From NCBI GenBank assembly GCA_026075535.2, contig AP026550.1, positions 9,362,001 through 9,426,000 on the forward strand: a stretch of 64,000 nucleotides of DNA. The letters run 5' to 3'. The notes beneath the pieces are model-generated. The model was not told the origin of the DNA and made no database searches. It saw nothing but the letters and a program-made list of their open reading frames with translations. This DNA is from Tricholoma matsutake. Taxonomy: Eukaryota; Basidiomycota; Agaricomycetes; Agaricales; Tricholomataceae. The position numbers were made by a program, and so were the translations under genes. This document shows, one piece after another, positions 32,671-43,372 of the stretch. Numbering within the stretch: position 1 is the stretch's first letter; every line of letters begins with the position of its first letter.

Positions 32671-33223
32671 TAGGGCATGGCACGGGTAACCCTTGGGTAT
32701 ATTTTCTTATACCTCTACATATCCGCACGGGTAGGGGTACAGTGTTACCACAGGTTTTTGCAGGTTACCCATGGGTATTCATGGGTATTGATATTTTTCA
32801 TATATTTGATAGGAAAAGATGTTTGCATCTTCTCACAGGGGGTAAACCCATGAGTCATGTCACTCTGACTCACAGATATGTCATCAAAAAGTACCCCTGC
32901 ATTTTTCACTGTTATTTTTCATGATATTTGATAGACATTTCCTGAAAAAGATGTTTGCATCTGATCACAGGGGGTAAACCCCCGAGTCAGGTCACTATGA
33001 CTCACAGGTTTTTCCCATGATATGTCATTAAAAAGTCGAAATCTCAACACAGATGATCACTCACCTGACCAAAATCCAGGTACCAGCATACCTGCACATA
33101 CCCATAACACCGTGGAAAAGGGTACGGTGTTGCCCAGGTATGGCAATCCCATACCTGTACCCGTACCCATGCATACCCGTGACCAGAAACACATGGTGTT
33201 ACCTGTACCCATGCCATGCCCTA
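32671..33223. mobile_element. MITE inserted in Helitron Rep, hAT-like
   Basis: Inverted ends TAGGGCATGGCACGGGTAAC and, on the right, the complement of TAGGGCATGGCATGGGTA. The flanking 8-bp CTGTCCAT and CCATCCAT match at six positions. Removing the insert plus one 8-bp copy restores the Rep frame (CMVNGQCSKG), which confirms the borders. Inside are two direct repeats of about 130 bp around GATGTTTGCATCT, CACAGGGGGTAAACCC and GACTCACAG. No protein. Confidence 0.82.
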
Positions 33224-33960
33224 CCATCCATTGACCATGCAGGGAGCTCTAGGATTCTCTGCACCACAGGGATTATGGACCATGTACTTCTTGACCAACT
33301 TAAGCAGCTCAGGATTGTCCTCAGGAAACTCTGAGCACATGAGGCTGTCTATCTGCTCAGGTGTGCGAAGCTTGGACTCCCCATCAAGAAAGATGATGCA
33401 GTGCATGTGAGGCAGGCCACGTTTCTGAAACTCAATGACAAACACATAAGAGAGGGCCTTTCCAAACATGCCAGCCTCGATGTCCTTGATCATCTGCTTC
33501 TGCTTTGCATAGAATGCATGTCTGGGCGATCAGCTGCAGTCTGACCTGGCTTGAGCTCATCCTGGATCTCTGGCCAAGCAGGGTTTGTGGTCTTGGTCAA
33601 AAAGAGATCACCACCCTTGAAGTGGCGATAGCTGAGCATATACAGGAGATTGACCATCAGGTGGAAGCAGAGAACCAGCCTTGTGAGAGAGCTCCCCATG
33701 CAACTTGAAGATGTAAGGACCCACACCATCGTTGACAGCCTCTTCACCCACATTGACAGACTCATCCACTTTGAAACCGATAGAAGTCATGGCAAGGGCA
33801 TAGTTGTAAGTGTGAATGTGGTCACAAAATGATTTGCCAATGTAGTCTTGAGCAGTAAGCAAGTGAAGAAGTTCAGGGGGAACAGGATGGAGAGGGGGCA
33901 AGACAATCTTTCCACTCAGACAGCACATGCCGAACCTGGGAATGATGCAGTCAAACACTC
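33224..33960 (-). pseudogene. Helitron Rep domain (Helitron-like N), first part
   Basis: Frames 33490-33958 and 33221-33493 carry RFGMCCLSGKIVLPPLHPVP, LHLLTAQDYIGKSFCDHIHT, YNYALAMTSIG, IFKLHGELSHKAGSLLPPD and then KALSYVFVIEFQKRGLPHMH. HMH is the HUH metal-binding motif of rolling-circle Rep proteins. The domain would nick the element at its 5' end and transfer the strand. Frames overlap with one shift near 33490-33620. An upstream Cys finger (CPNCHALHWMSEC) is at about 33975-34010. Confidence 0.92.
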
Positions 33961-34795
33961 AGACATCCAGTGCAAGGCATGGCAGTTAGGACATTGAACA
34001 TCCATTCTTCCCATGTGATGAACAGGCCAGTCAGGACCAAAAGGACAGTGTGCAGGAGGCAGGGGCATAGGAGGTGGAGGCAATGGCATTGGAGGTGGAG
34101 GCAGCAGTTGAAATATCATTTGCTGAGTATCTAGAGGTGGAGGTGGAGCAAACTAAATATGCAAGTGTTATTAGAATCCTCAAATTATAATGTATTATGG
34201 CTATATTACTTACAGCAGGAGCATCTATAAACCCAAGAGGAGGACCATTCACCACAGGAAGAGAAGGAGCAGGAGGAGCAGGAGCAGGAGCAGGAGGAGC
34301 AAAAGCAGGAGGTTGAGCATGAGCCACAGGAATGGGAGGAGCAGGAATGGGAGGAGCAGGAACAGGAGGAGGAGCTACTGGAGGATCAAAAACAGAAGGA
34401 GGAGCAGCATCCATCACAGGAATGGGAGGAGCAGGAATGGGAGGAGCAGCCACTGGAGGATCAAAAACAGGAAGAGGAGCTAGCAGAGGAAGTGGGACCA
34501 TTGGAAGACCTCTGCCCCTACCTCTGCCTCTTCCCCTTCCTCTTCCTCTACCTCTACCTTGCTGTATAAGAGGAGGAAGGGCAGCTAGCTGCTGTGCCAA
34601 ATGAGGCAGAAGATGGTGATACTGAGGAGGAGGTGCAGGAGCAGCAAAAGGATCATCATTATGGATACCCATGTGAGGATTAGGCAGTGGCAGTGCAGGT
34701 TGGGTAATGCGCATCATGCAAACATGATGTGGAGTTTGATGGTGAGCAGGACTCTCCAGAGTCCTTTGGTCCCTTTCCATTTGCTGTGCTGCAGC
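33961..34795 (-). pseudogene. Helitron proline/RG-rich N-terminal region
   Basis: The frame starting at 34780 gives a product with nine consecutive Arg-Gly pairs (about residues 75-93) and then alternating blocks of PIPAPPIP and VFDPPVA. At about residue 190 a GT-AG intron (34154-34215 on the minus strand) appears to join it to LPPPPMPLPPPPMPLPPAHC and the CPNCHALHW finger that leads into Rep. RG repeats often bind nucleic acid and proline repeats are disordered. No family is assigned. The first ATG of the protein is taken as 34780 but could lie further upstream. Confidence 0.55.
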
Positions 34796-35496
34796 TCAGA
34801 CCTGTCGAGGAGTGTTGGGTGGAGATGGATCCCTGGAAAATGTCAGAAGTGAGACAAAAAAACAAAAGTCACATATATGTACATACATAATAGCACATGG
34901 CACAATCAACAGCCAAGGAAAAGGTAAGAGGAGGGGGGTCCACTTTTACAGCAGCAGAGATGGGAGATCCTTGCAAGAAGCAGTGAAATTGGTGCTAACA
35001 GTGGCAGTTGAAAGTGGAGCGACTTCCAAAAATGGAAGGGGAGGCAACTGCAAACCCACCAGCCCAATCTCCCTGCACACTGTGCCCTGAGAGAGGTCCA
35101 AAAAGCAACTGGCAGACACTCCTTTTGTTGAAAAAGAGAAGCCAGGGAGGTAGGACTTCACAGAGCTTCACCTTGAACTACTGATTCCCCAAGAATGCAA
35201 CAGCACCCCCACTGGAAAAGAGCCCAGGAAAAGAGAGAGATACAGATCTAGCAGCTGTATATATATATGGTAGCTAGGGAAAGAGTGTGTGTAGCCAAGA
35301 AGAAAGTTTGACGGGGATGGCCAGGTGATGAGCTGGCATGCTGACATGATATAGTAAAAAGTTCCCACAACCTCAACATTCTCCCATCCCCCAAAAAGTT
35401 CCCATGGAAAACAGAAATTCCCAGTCTGTGAAAAAAGTCGCATGACCCCAAATATGGCATGTCACGTGACCATCCTCCTTTACTTGTGGATGAGAG
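34796..35496 (-). other. 5' non-coding region of the autonomous Helitron
   Basis: No convincing frame. The outermost 95 bp resembles the right end of the non-autonomous neighbour (CCATCCTCCTTTACTT in both). An AT dinucleotide run lies near 35260. Confidence 0.5.
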
Positions 35497-36080
35497 ATTT
35501 CAATTGCATATAAGCTTTCCATTCGTTGCCTTTAGTCATGAGCAAGTTAAAAAAAGTACAACACATAGCTTTTTGCTTGCAGACAAGAATAAGTTTCAGG
35601 CAATTGCAGACCAACTATTGAATCTTGATCAAACAGTGCTTAGTAATCTTATTGATAGAATGGCAGCAGGAGAAATCTGATACAGAAGAGAAAAAGGCCT
35701 GTTTTAGAGTAATTAATGACTTGGATCATATATCAGGGCATGTAGATGGGTCTATGACCAGTAAACAATACATGAGGAATGAGATATGGTCGCTTATAGC
35801 ACATTGTGGTGCACCCTCATTGTATATCACATTGGCTCCTGCAGATAACATGCATCCTATTTGTATATATTTTGCAGAAACAAATACCACATTTGAGCCA
35901 AAGATTTTGCCTAATGATGAAAAATTATGAACAGTAATTGGAAACCCTGTTGCAAGTGTGTGTTTGTTTGATTTTGTTGTAAATATTTTTATTGAATCTA
36001 TATTGGGTGTAGGCACCATACACAGAGATTTATATGGAGATACAGAAGCATATTAGGGAACTGTTGAGCAGCAGGCATGA
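35495..36080 (+). pseudogene. Helitron-like N domain, continuation of the outer Helitron
   Basis: Plus-strand frames read DERFQLHISFPFVAFSHEQV (directly following the MYHDK end at 28338 in family alignments), then NDLDHISGHVDGSMTSKQYM, RNEIWSLIAHCGAPSLYITL and LAPADNMHPICIYFAETNTT. Degenerate codons follow to about 36080 (ILGVGTIHRDLYGD, then GTVEQQA). This is the Rep-like domain of DUF6570-type Helitron proteins. The HLH metal-site region that should follow is missing. A frameshift at about 35665 and stops near 35930, 36053 and 36080 break it. Confidence 0.88.
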
Positions 36081-36188
36081 ATGAGTCTATTGGTTGCAGT
36101 ATTTACATTAGCATCCTGTATGGTTGAAGTAGAGACTGAACATAACCAGACTGCATGTAGAACCATAAATACAGCAGTATATCCACAA

Positions 36189-37505
36189 CTATTGTTGTAT
36201 ACCCTCTGGCAGTGAGATTGTTGTTGTATGGTTGTTTAGAACTTGTAATGTATCTACTGTTTTACTTTTTTTATTATATAAATGTTCATCATCTGCATGA
36301 TTCAGTTGTCTTTTTAGTTTGTTCAATACAGTGGTATTATTCTCTCCATTTGAATGATGCTGTTTTGTATGCTTATCCTTTTGATGTTTTTCCTGTATAA
36401 CAATCTTCCAAGGTATATCATATACATCAGTTTCTAACAAAGGATCCTTTGAACTCCATCTTATGGCAGCATGTGTCACATGTGGCACATAATGCAAACT
36501 TTTCCAGTGTCTGAGTGATCCAATCAAAGTATTCCAATGCTCTCCATACACAGATTGGTGTAGCTTGTGTTCATAACACAATTTTGTAATATCATCCAAA
36601 AGCTCCAGTTCTCTAAATTCTTGTCATAAAGCTCCTGATGCTCCACCTGTGATTCTAAGAGGATGAAAACCTTGCAATATTACTGTACTATTTAAATCAA
36701 CTACATTATAAACCCTTGTTTTACCTTGTGAAGAATAGTCTGTCATTGAGACATTAGGGAACAATTCAACTTGACTATGTGTTATATGAACCTTGGTGTC
36801 ATCTGCGAGTGTACAATATATGCCTGTTGATGTTTTATATACTGGAACAACATTCTCAGGTAATCCATGGAATGTAACTGTTGATGGAGGGTTTATCAAC
36901 TTGACAAATAATGTATCCAATAACATCTGTCCTCTGGACCCCAATGAAGAGTTCCAACCATATACAATAGCCTCTTGTCCTCTTGTTATACAAAGTTCTG
37001 TTGCCAAATTACTTCTTATCATGACAGGAAGGCCCACACACAATGATAACTTTCCTGGAATATGCTTATCTGTGCAAGCTTCTGGCTGATGCCAGAGGAA
37101 CTCTTGTAGCTCATCACTTATATTGTTGACATGAAGAGCAGACTGTTTAGTGTTTTTGTTAGATGGACCAGGATGAGAATCATCAGAATAAAAGTCAGTC
37201 AAGGTTTGACCAGTCTCAACTGCAAATCTTTGTGTTCCTAATCTGTTAATTTCATCCTTGTGAATATTGTGGGCAGTAATTACAGAAACATTATGAGACT
37301 GCTTATCACATACAGATTTATGTCCAGGAAATGGTGAGTTAATTAATGTGTTCAGAAATGCAATGTCAGCTGATGTGTATGCTTTATACCTCATGTTTTC
37401 CAAGGCAGTTCTCAGTTTGGCATCTTCTACAGTTTGGGTTTTTTGTCTCATATTCTGATGCAGAATTACAACAGTTGTAACATGATGCCAAAGTGCTGTT
37501 CCCAT
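36189..37505 (-). pseudogene. Helitron helicase C-terminal half (second DUF6570-type Helitron)
   Basis: The frame at 36624-37505 includes WHHVTTVVILHQNMRQ, YTSADIAFLNTLINSP, KLSLCVGLPVMIRSNLATEL, TFHGLPENVVPVY and LNSTVILQGFHPLRITGGAS, the usual C-terminal sequence of these fungal helicases. After a stop at 36622-36624 the frame continues as 36189-36599, a tail with MDDITKLCYEHKLHQSVYGE typical of this protein type. It overlaps nothing else and ends at TAG. The missing helicase motif VI block seems partly degraded. Confidence 0.82.
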
Positions 37506-38547
37506 TGGTTCTTCCTGAGACCTGAGATTAGATGATATTGTACCAATATGTCAGCTATACAGAGATGAATGTTCTCCTCCTGGAACAGGTGGAAGCTGTG
37601 CAAAGTCTCCTGCAAATACCATATTCAAACCTCCAAATGGCATATCAGGTGCATTTATTGCCAATGCAATTTGAGATGATATCTTGTATAAATCATGTGC
37701 TGATAACATTGAAACCTCATCCAGAAACACATATTCAACACCAAGCAAATGACCACACACTTGTGCCAGATTGCTAGTAGACCCCTGATTTTTTTCATTG
37801 ATACCAAACATGGAATGATATGTTGATCCTCCTAGGAATGCTGCAGCACTCCCTGTTGGAGCAACAACTACAAATTGGTGGTATTCATTTCTGTCCTTAA
37901 AGAATTAAGAAACAGCTTTCAGAACTTGTGACTTTCCTGTTCCACCCATGCCTTCTAAGAGGTTCAGCATAATGATCACTTGCATGCTGAGCAATAATAC
38001 AGAAAGCTCTTTCTTGATCTGCATTAAGTTGGTACTCTGATACAATATCTGTTATGTCTGTATGATTTCTATCCCAATGTTTGTTTTTTTCTAAATATCT
38101 TTTATCTGAAATTTTCACCACATTTGGAACTGAAGATTGCTTGAATGAGGAGGTGCCTATATTGAATGTAAGTCCTTGATTCTGCAATCCACTTGCTTCC
38201 ACTTTCTTTTTTGCAATCTCCTTTTTCCATTCCAAAGTTGATAAATTCCTTTCTGGTCTTGCTGGATTCAAGTTTAGGTCATCTGGCAAGCTCTCTGAAT
38301 GCTCTGCAGTCCATCCAAGGTTTGTCATAATCTTTCTTATAGTTTGTATTTCTCTTCTACATCTCAATTCTCCTCTACCTATATTGAGGATATGGGTTGG
38401 AATATCATCATCATCATTTGAATGCATATAATCCTTCTCAGGTACAGAATTTGCTATATTTTCAATATCATCAATATCATTATTCATCCACATTTGTACT
38501 ATGTCACCTTTCCTCAACTGTAATCTATAGTCATCCCTTGCATCCAA
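37506..38547 (-). pseudogene. PIF1-family helicase N-terminal motifs (second DUF6570-type Helitron)
   Basis: Minus-strand frames show YQLNADQERAFCIIAQHASD and then, across a frame change near 37960, GMGGTGKSQVLKAV (Walker A) and the block at 37551-37811 with VEYVFLDEVSMLSAHDLY (Walker B) and MVFAGDFAQLPPVPG (motif III). The start at 38547 follows a shift from the upstream block. The ATPase motifs themselves are intact. Confidence 0.88.
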
Positions 38548-38582
38548 GCATTTATATTTGATGTTGAAGTTTTTTATTATTT

Positions 38583-39305
38583 CTATTTCTCTTTTGCAAA
38601 AAATATGATTGCAAAGGTATCATGCCAGGTTCTTGAGTCATTCTTAAGTTCTTTACCAGTACACCATGGTTTAAATAAAGTCAACATTGTACAACAATAG
38701 TATTCTCTGTTGCCTCTATCACAATGAGGGAGGGTATCACCAATAAAATTGACTACATTATGATGATTCTCAGGAAAAACTTTGACATGATAACTATCAC
38801 ATAATGGATGTGATTTTAAAAATTTGTAATCACAGGGTTTTATGGATTTGGATGCTCTGGTATGATCACCATTTTTATCCATAAAAGCAGATGTAAATTT
38901 ATCTTTGTTTTCACTATCTGACAAAGATAAATCATCTACACAATGACCATCATCCAAAACATCTTCACCTTTCTTCACCTTTGTTTTTGAATTTTTTGTT
39001 TTTACTCTCTTGCATCTCCTAATCCATTCATACAAGCTCATATATTCCAATTCAGTTGGACGATACACATTGTCATAAGTTGAGGATATCCCTATTATTT
39101 CATTTTTATGCCTTATAAGTGCTACTTTGTCAGATGTTTCATTACTCTCTGCTGGATACCAATATCTATGAGCTTCAGTAACATAATTTTTCCAAAAATA
39201 TGGAATATATTTATGACTGGTATAATGATCTGGATTACCAGGCAAGTATATGGAAATCATAGGAGCACCCTTTTCTGTCTTGGCAGACAATAGATTGACA
39301 AGCTT
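38583..39305 (-). pseudogene. Helitron inter-domain region (second DUF6570-type Helitron)
   Basis: A 235-residue frame beginning SAKTEKGAPMISIYLPGNPD and continuing HYTSHKYIPYFWKNYVTEAH. It matches the region between Rep and helicase in DUF6570-type Helitron proteins. It contains a basic patch CKRVKTKNSKTKVKKGE and ends in TWHDTFAIIFFAKEK. Its upstream part is cut off at 39306 by a gypsy LTR. Confidence 0.85.
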
Positions 39306-39991
39306 TGTTAAGAATTGATTATAGAGGGTTCATCGGAATCCAATCGGACACTGCAGGTGTTGTTTACAGAAGGTTGTCAGGTCATTGCGGATTCGGCAGG
39401 AGGGGAAACAAAAAGGACTTGGCTTCAGCTTGTAAGAAGCTGTGCCCTTCACCTCGTCTGGTGTCCTAATTTCAAGTTGGAGGTTTGGAGGTAGGAGTGG
39501 GAAAGTGCGGGTAAACGTGGAAGGAGTACAGAGGGACTTAGGTTAAGTTCAGATGAGGTTAGAACTTCAGAGGGAGACTGGAGATCGAGTCGAATGGAGT
39601 TCAGACTCTTAGAGAACTGAGGTTGGAGTAGAAGGAGGTTTGGATTGGCAGATTAAAGTCGAGTCTATGTCGATATATGAACTGAGGAATACAAGGCAAA
39701 ACTAACTAAGCTTAAATACTGTAGTCCGGAATAATGCGGAACAGAACAAAGACTGCGTAGGTAAATTATCTAGTGGGAGCCGCACAGGAATCCGTAGTTG
39801 AATTTGCAATAGAGACAGCAGCCTTGGGAAGGCAGCTGAGCATGCTGTACAAGGCAGCCTGGTGCACAGCAGTATGGGCAGTGCAAGGCAGCCAGGAACA
39901 AAATCGGGAGGCATAGACAAAATCAGGTCTGATGAGCGGGAAAGGGTCGGATGGATGTGGGTTCTGATCGGGTAAGGAATGGTTCTTGACA
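39306..39991 (-). repeat. Family C 3' LTR
   Basis: 686 bp, TGTTAAGAATTGATTATAG to GGTTCTTGACA. It interrupts a Helitron frame on its left. On its right a PPT-like AGGGGGAAAGAC on the minus strand identifies it as the 3' LTR of a minus-strand element. Confidence 0.88.
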
Positions 39992-40127
39992 GTCTTTCCC
40001 CCTTAGTGCCGAGCCTATGAGGCACATGAGGGTTTGAGTCTGAATGAGGAAGTTGGTTGAATTTCCGAATGCAGCAGTTGGTTGAAAATTTTTTTACATC
40101 GTTTCCTACTTCCATCACCTATCAGAA

Positions 40128-41105
40128 ATGTCCACCCCAGCAGTCTCCATGCAGATCAAAATGGCTGGGATGAAGGCCCAACATGAACAAAGGGAGCGGG
40201 CACTGAGGGAGCAGATGGAAAGGGAGATGAAGGAGCTAGAGGAAGCGACAAGGGAGGAGGAATGCCGGGCGCAGGAGGAGCAACAGGCAGCAGAGGAGGC
40301 TGCTAAGGTTGAGGAGGCGCGCCAGGCAGAGGCACAGAAAAAAGAGGCAGCAGCCGCAAGACGAGCGCAGAAGAAGCGGGCAGCTGCAGATGCAGGTTTG
40401 GAAGATGAGGCCGAGGGGAGCAAGTCCCCGAAGAAAAAGAAAACTGCCAAGTCAAAGGTGCGAGTGGGGTCAGAGGAGTCGGAGGGTCCGGTGTGGGTGC
40501 AGGCTGCATTGCCCTGCAAAAGGTGCATACTTGTTTCTCTTCTCAGTCTCCTTTTACTGATAAGTGGCCTAGATGCAAATATCAAAAGATTTCTTGTTTC
40601 AAGATGGGTGCAAAGGGACACGTGTGCGATAACTGCACACATGTCAAACACAAGTGTGAAGAAGTAGTGTGGGAGGGGCAGGAGGCCCCTGCAGCAAAAG
40701 CGGTGGGAACGACAGGGATTAGAGGGGAGAATGCGGAGATGATGCAGCAGGTGATGAAGATGATGAGGAAGGGGTTTGCTGAGGTGGCAACTGCAGTGCG
40801 GGAGTTGTTAGGGGAGATCCGGGATGCTTTGGACCCAGAGTGGGTGGAGGAAGAAAGTGCCGGGGAGGAGAGCAACAAGGATGACAAAGAGGTGGAGCGG
40901 GCGGTGTGAGAGTCCTGGGGGGAAAGACCTGGGATCCACAAGTCTGGGGATGACTGGGCGGCCTTCCAGAGATATCTGGAGAAAAGGCAGGCTGCCGCAG
41001 GTAGATGATGAGGAGGAGAGCGAGAGTGGAGATGAGGAGGGTGGAGAGAAGGATGAGGGTGGAGAAGGTGACGAAGATGGAGAGGGAGAAGCAGAGGTAG
41101 TGTAG
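40128..41105 (+). pseudogene. Antisense gene between pol and 3' LTR: coiled-coil and Cys-cluster protein
   Basis: This plus-strand gene lies inside the minus-strand gypsy C, between the chromodomain and the 3' LTR. The ATG at 40128 has an A at -3. The first 90 residues are Glu/Arg/Ala-rich with no helix breakers (AGMKAQHEQRERALREQMER, onward to ARRAQKKRAAA) and are probably coiled coil. A nuclear-localisation-like KSPKKKKTAKSK follows. LPCKRC is then followed, after an intron or frameshift at about 40523-40565, by CKYQKISCFKMGAKGHVCDN and CTHVKHKCEE, a Cys cluster resembling a fungal Zn-binding motif. The end is acidic (DDEEESESGDEEGG) and reached after a TGA at 40907 and a frameshift. Role unknown. 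Confidence 0.65.
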
Positions 41106-41144
41106 GGATCCAGTCGGATCCAAGAGATTTTGTTTTTTTTCTTT

Positions 41145-42484
41145 TCAATAAAATTTGTTTTTGAGTTCAGACTGAGTGAATAAGTAACATGAATAGTCTT
41201 TAAGTGGGTGGTGGTCCGGGTTTCTGCGGGTAGCGGGTGTGAAAATCTGCGAGGAGTTCTTGGGTGTGGTCAAGTTCCATAACAGGTAGCCAGGAGGTCT
41301 CTTCATTGGTTCCCTGGTAACCTTCCCATCGGACGAGGTAGAGGATCTTGCAGTGACGTCAGTTGTCAACTTTGGAGTCGAGAACTTCGGCGATCTCGTA
41401 TTCGAGCTCATCGTTGATGGTGATTGGAGGAGGTGGGGGTTGTACTCAATTTGGGATTGTGTTTGGGGAGTGCTTTTCTAGTTGAGAGATGTGGAAAACA
41501 GGGTGGATGGCCCACATGTGATCTGGGAGCCACAGGGTGACTGAGTGAGTGCCCAGGCGGGCAATAATTTTGAAGGGGCCATGGTTCTTTTCGGAAAGTT
41601 TTGTGGAAGGATGAGTGGTGCAGATATTATCTGCAGTGACGTAGGCAGAGTCACCAATGTTGAAGTCAGGTGTGGGTGCCCGATGGTTGTCCACAGGACC
41701 TTGATAACACTCTTGAGCAGCGGCAAGTTGTTTCCGAAGCTCCTGGTGAAGGTCATCTAAGTTGATGATGAACTCACGGGCATGCTGTGAAGCTAAGTCG
41801 TGTTCTGGAAAAATGGAAATGTTCAGGTGATAGCCTTTGTTGGCAAAGAAAGGGGATACGCCTGTAGAGGTGGAAGGAGCATTGTTGTAGGCAAATTCAC
41901 CCAAGGGTAAGAGGTGAGACCAGTCATCCTGCTGATAGTTGCAGAAGATCCAGAGGTACTGCTCCAAGGTCTGATTAAGTTGTTCTGTCTGACCATCACC
42001 TTGTGGGTGATAACTGGAAGTGAAGTGGATCTGCATGTTGAGCGGAGCAGAGGAAATGGGAGACAAACTCAGATCCCTGGTCGCAAGTGATGTGCAATGG
42101 AACACCATGCTTGGAGAAGACGTGGAGGACAAACAGGTTGGCTAGTTCTTGAGCTGTGATTTTATTGACAGTTGGGATGAAGATGCCTTGTTTGGTGAGA
42201 TGGTCAACGATGACCAAGATAGTGGTGTGACCATCGGAGTTGGGTAGTTGCTCAATGAAATCCATAGAGATGGAGTTCCAAGGTCATTCCAGAACCAGAA
42301 GTTGCTTTAGAAACCCGTAGGGCTTGTGTCAAGGTGATTTGGATTGTTTGCAAGTGGTACAGGATTTGCAGAATTCCTGCACAAAGGTGCAGAGGTTTGG
42401 CCAGACATATTCTTGGTGGACAAGCTGCTGGGTTTTGGTTTGTCCGAAGTGGCCAGAGAGGATGTGATCATGTTTGTACTGAAG
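41145..42484 (-). pseudogene. Family C integrase and chromodomain
   Basis: Immediately left of the family B insertion, the minus strand encodes the HHCC finger (HILSGHFGQTKTQQLVHQEY, CKSCTTCKQSK). The integrase core follows: ISMDFIEQLPNSDGHTTILV, ITCDQGSEFVSHF and, in the 41446-42132 frame, PQGDGQTEQLNQTLEQYLW, giving all three catalytic positions. The C-terminal domain (NHGPFKIIARLGTHSVTLWL, IHPVFHISQLE) precedes a frameshifted chromodomain (IAEVLDSKVDN and LVRWEGYQGTNEETSWLP, with a stop between). TGA codons at 42329-42331 and 42284-42286 stand for conserved Arg. Confidence 0.9.
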
Positions 42485-42885
42485 TGTTAGGAAACCACCC
42501 CATTACCTAATAAAATCTCATTTTATTTTATTATGTTGAATTACGCTACATGACGCCAAATGATGCTACACTTTGATAGCGTGAGAATTTTATTTCGCAT
42601 GCATCAAAATGTACGTGCATGTATGAGTGCGTCGGTAACAACAATGTACAATATATGTAACATAGTATATAAACCCTAAATACATGCCTAGGGGACCCCA
42701 GTTGTGTTCTCTTAGGTATTCCACCTACGTTTTCGGTGTGAAAGGCCTATCTCAACAAACTCACCTATTAATAACCCCTCGCATCAAAACCATCAATTCC
42801 CCCATCATGAGCGCAGATCCCGCCCCCTTCTTGTAGAGAGAACCCGCATGGTCTTAGCTAGCAGATAGTGGGTGTCGCCCTAACA
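42485..42885 (+). repeat. Family B 5' LTR of copy B
   Basis: TGTTAGGAAACCACCCC to CGCCCTAACA. TATATAAACCC near 42665-42675 is a likely TATA box. Confidence 0.95.
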
Positions 42886-43372
42886 GAAGAACACAACTTC
42901 CCATATCAGTGTGCCTTCTCTTACTTGTGCAGACATCATTGTTTCACCACGCCACATCCGATTACTCATCCTTTCGGCATGAGCCGGAAGTACTTGTATA
43001 TACATAATCTACCTTTTCTTTCATAAGCCGACGCCAGGCCTCGCCTTACATTGCGACCACCAGTGATCGAGAGGCAGCGCTTGTCATTAGGACAGCTGCA
43101 ACCAGACAACTGATCAGATCTGGTTTAGTTACGATTTACATTACTCTATTTGGATGACTATTTTAGTTACAAGCCGAATTCAGTGATATCTCCGAGATCA
43201 GGCACTGTTGGAAGGGTTATTGATCCGAAGTGTCAAAATAGGCGCCCGACGAACGACGAACCATTGACGAATCTCGACGAACCTTATCACGTGACCCATA
43301 AACATTTGGAGAGGTCTCGAAGAAAAGATTGTGAATTTGTCAAAGAAGTGATTCATCACAGATTCTACAATT
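42886..43372 (+). other. Leader of copy B
   Basis: Untranslated region between LTR and gag with only short frames. It is shared with copies A and F; F has a deletion in it. Confidence 0.75.

Larger units (their letters stand above)
30115..35496 (-). mobile_element. Autonomous Rep-helicase Helitron
   Basis: The minus-strand element has, in order, a proline/RG-rich leader protein, a Helitron-like N (HUH Rep) domain and a PIF1-family helicase. Its 3' end at 30115 (hairpin then CATTCCTAA on the minus strand) matches that of the adjacent non-autonomous copy. The right boundary fits a 5' TC preceded by A, as expected for Helitrons. Rep is split by a MITE and several frameshifts are present, so it is no longer autonomous. 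Exact ends are uncertain by a few bases. Confidence 0.8.

Noticed and set aside
34190..34604. Arg/Ser-rich and Gly-rich plus-strand frames
   Set aside because: They are opposite-strand shadows of the Helitron proline/RG-rich frame.
26413..39305. Host gene captured by a Helitron
   Set aside because: All recognisable frames belong to Helitron Rep, DUF6570-like, linker or helicase regions; no unrelated exon was found in the non-autonomous copy.
40582..41148. Minus-strand 188-codon Ser/Pro/Leu-rich frame opposite the antisense gene
   Set aside because: It has no motif, while the plus-strand reading gives coiled coil, NLS and Cys cluster.
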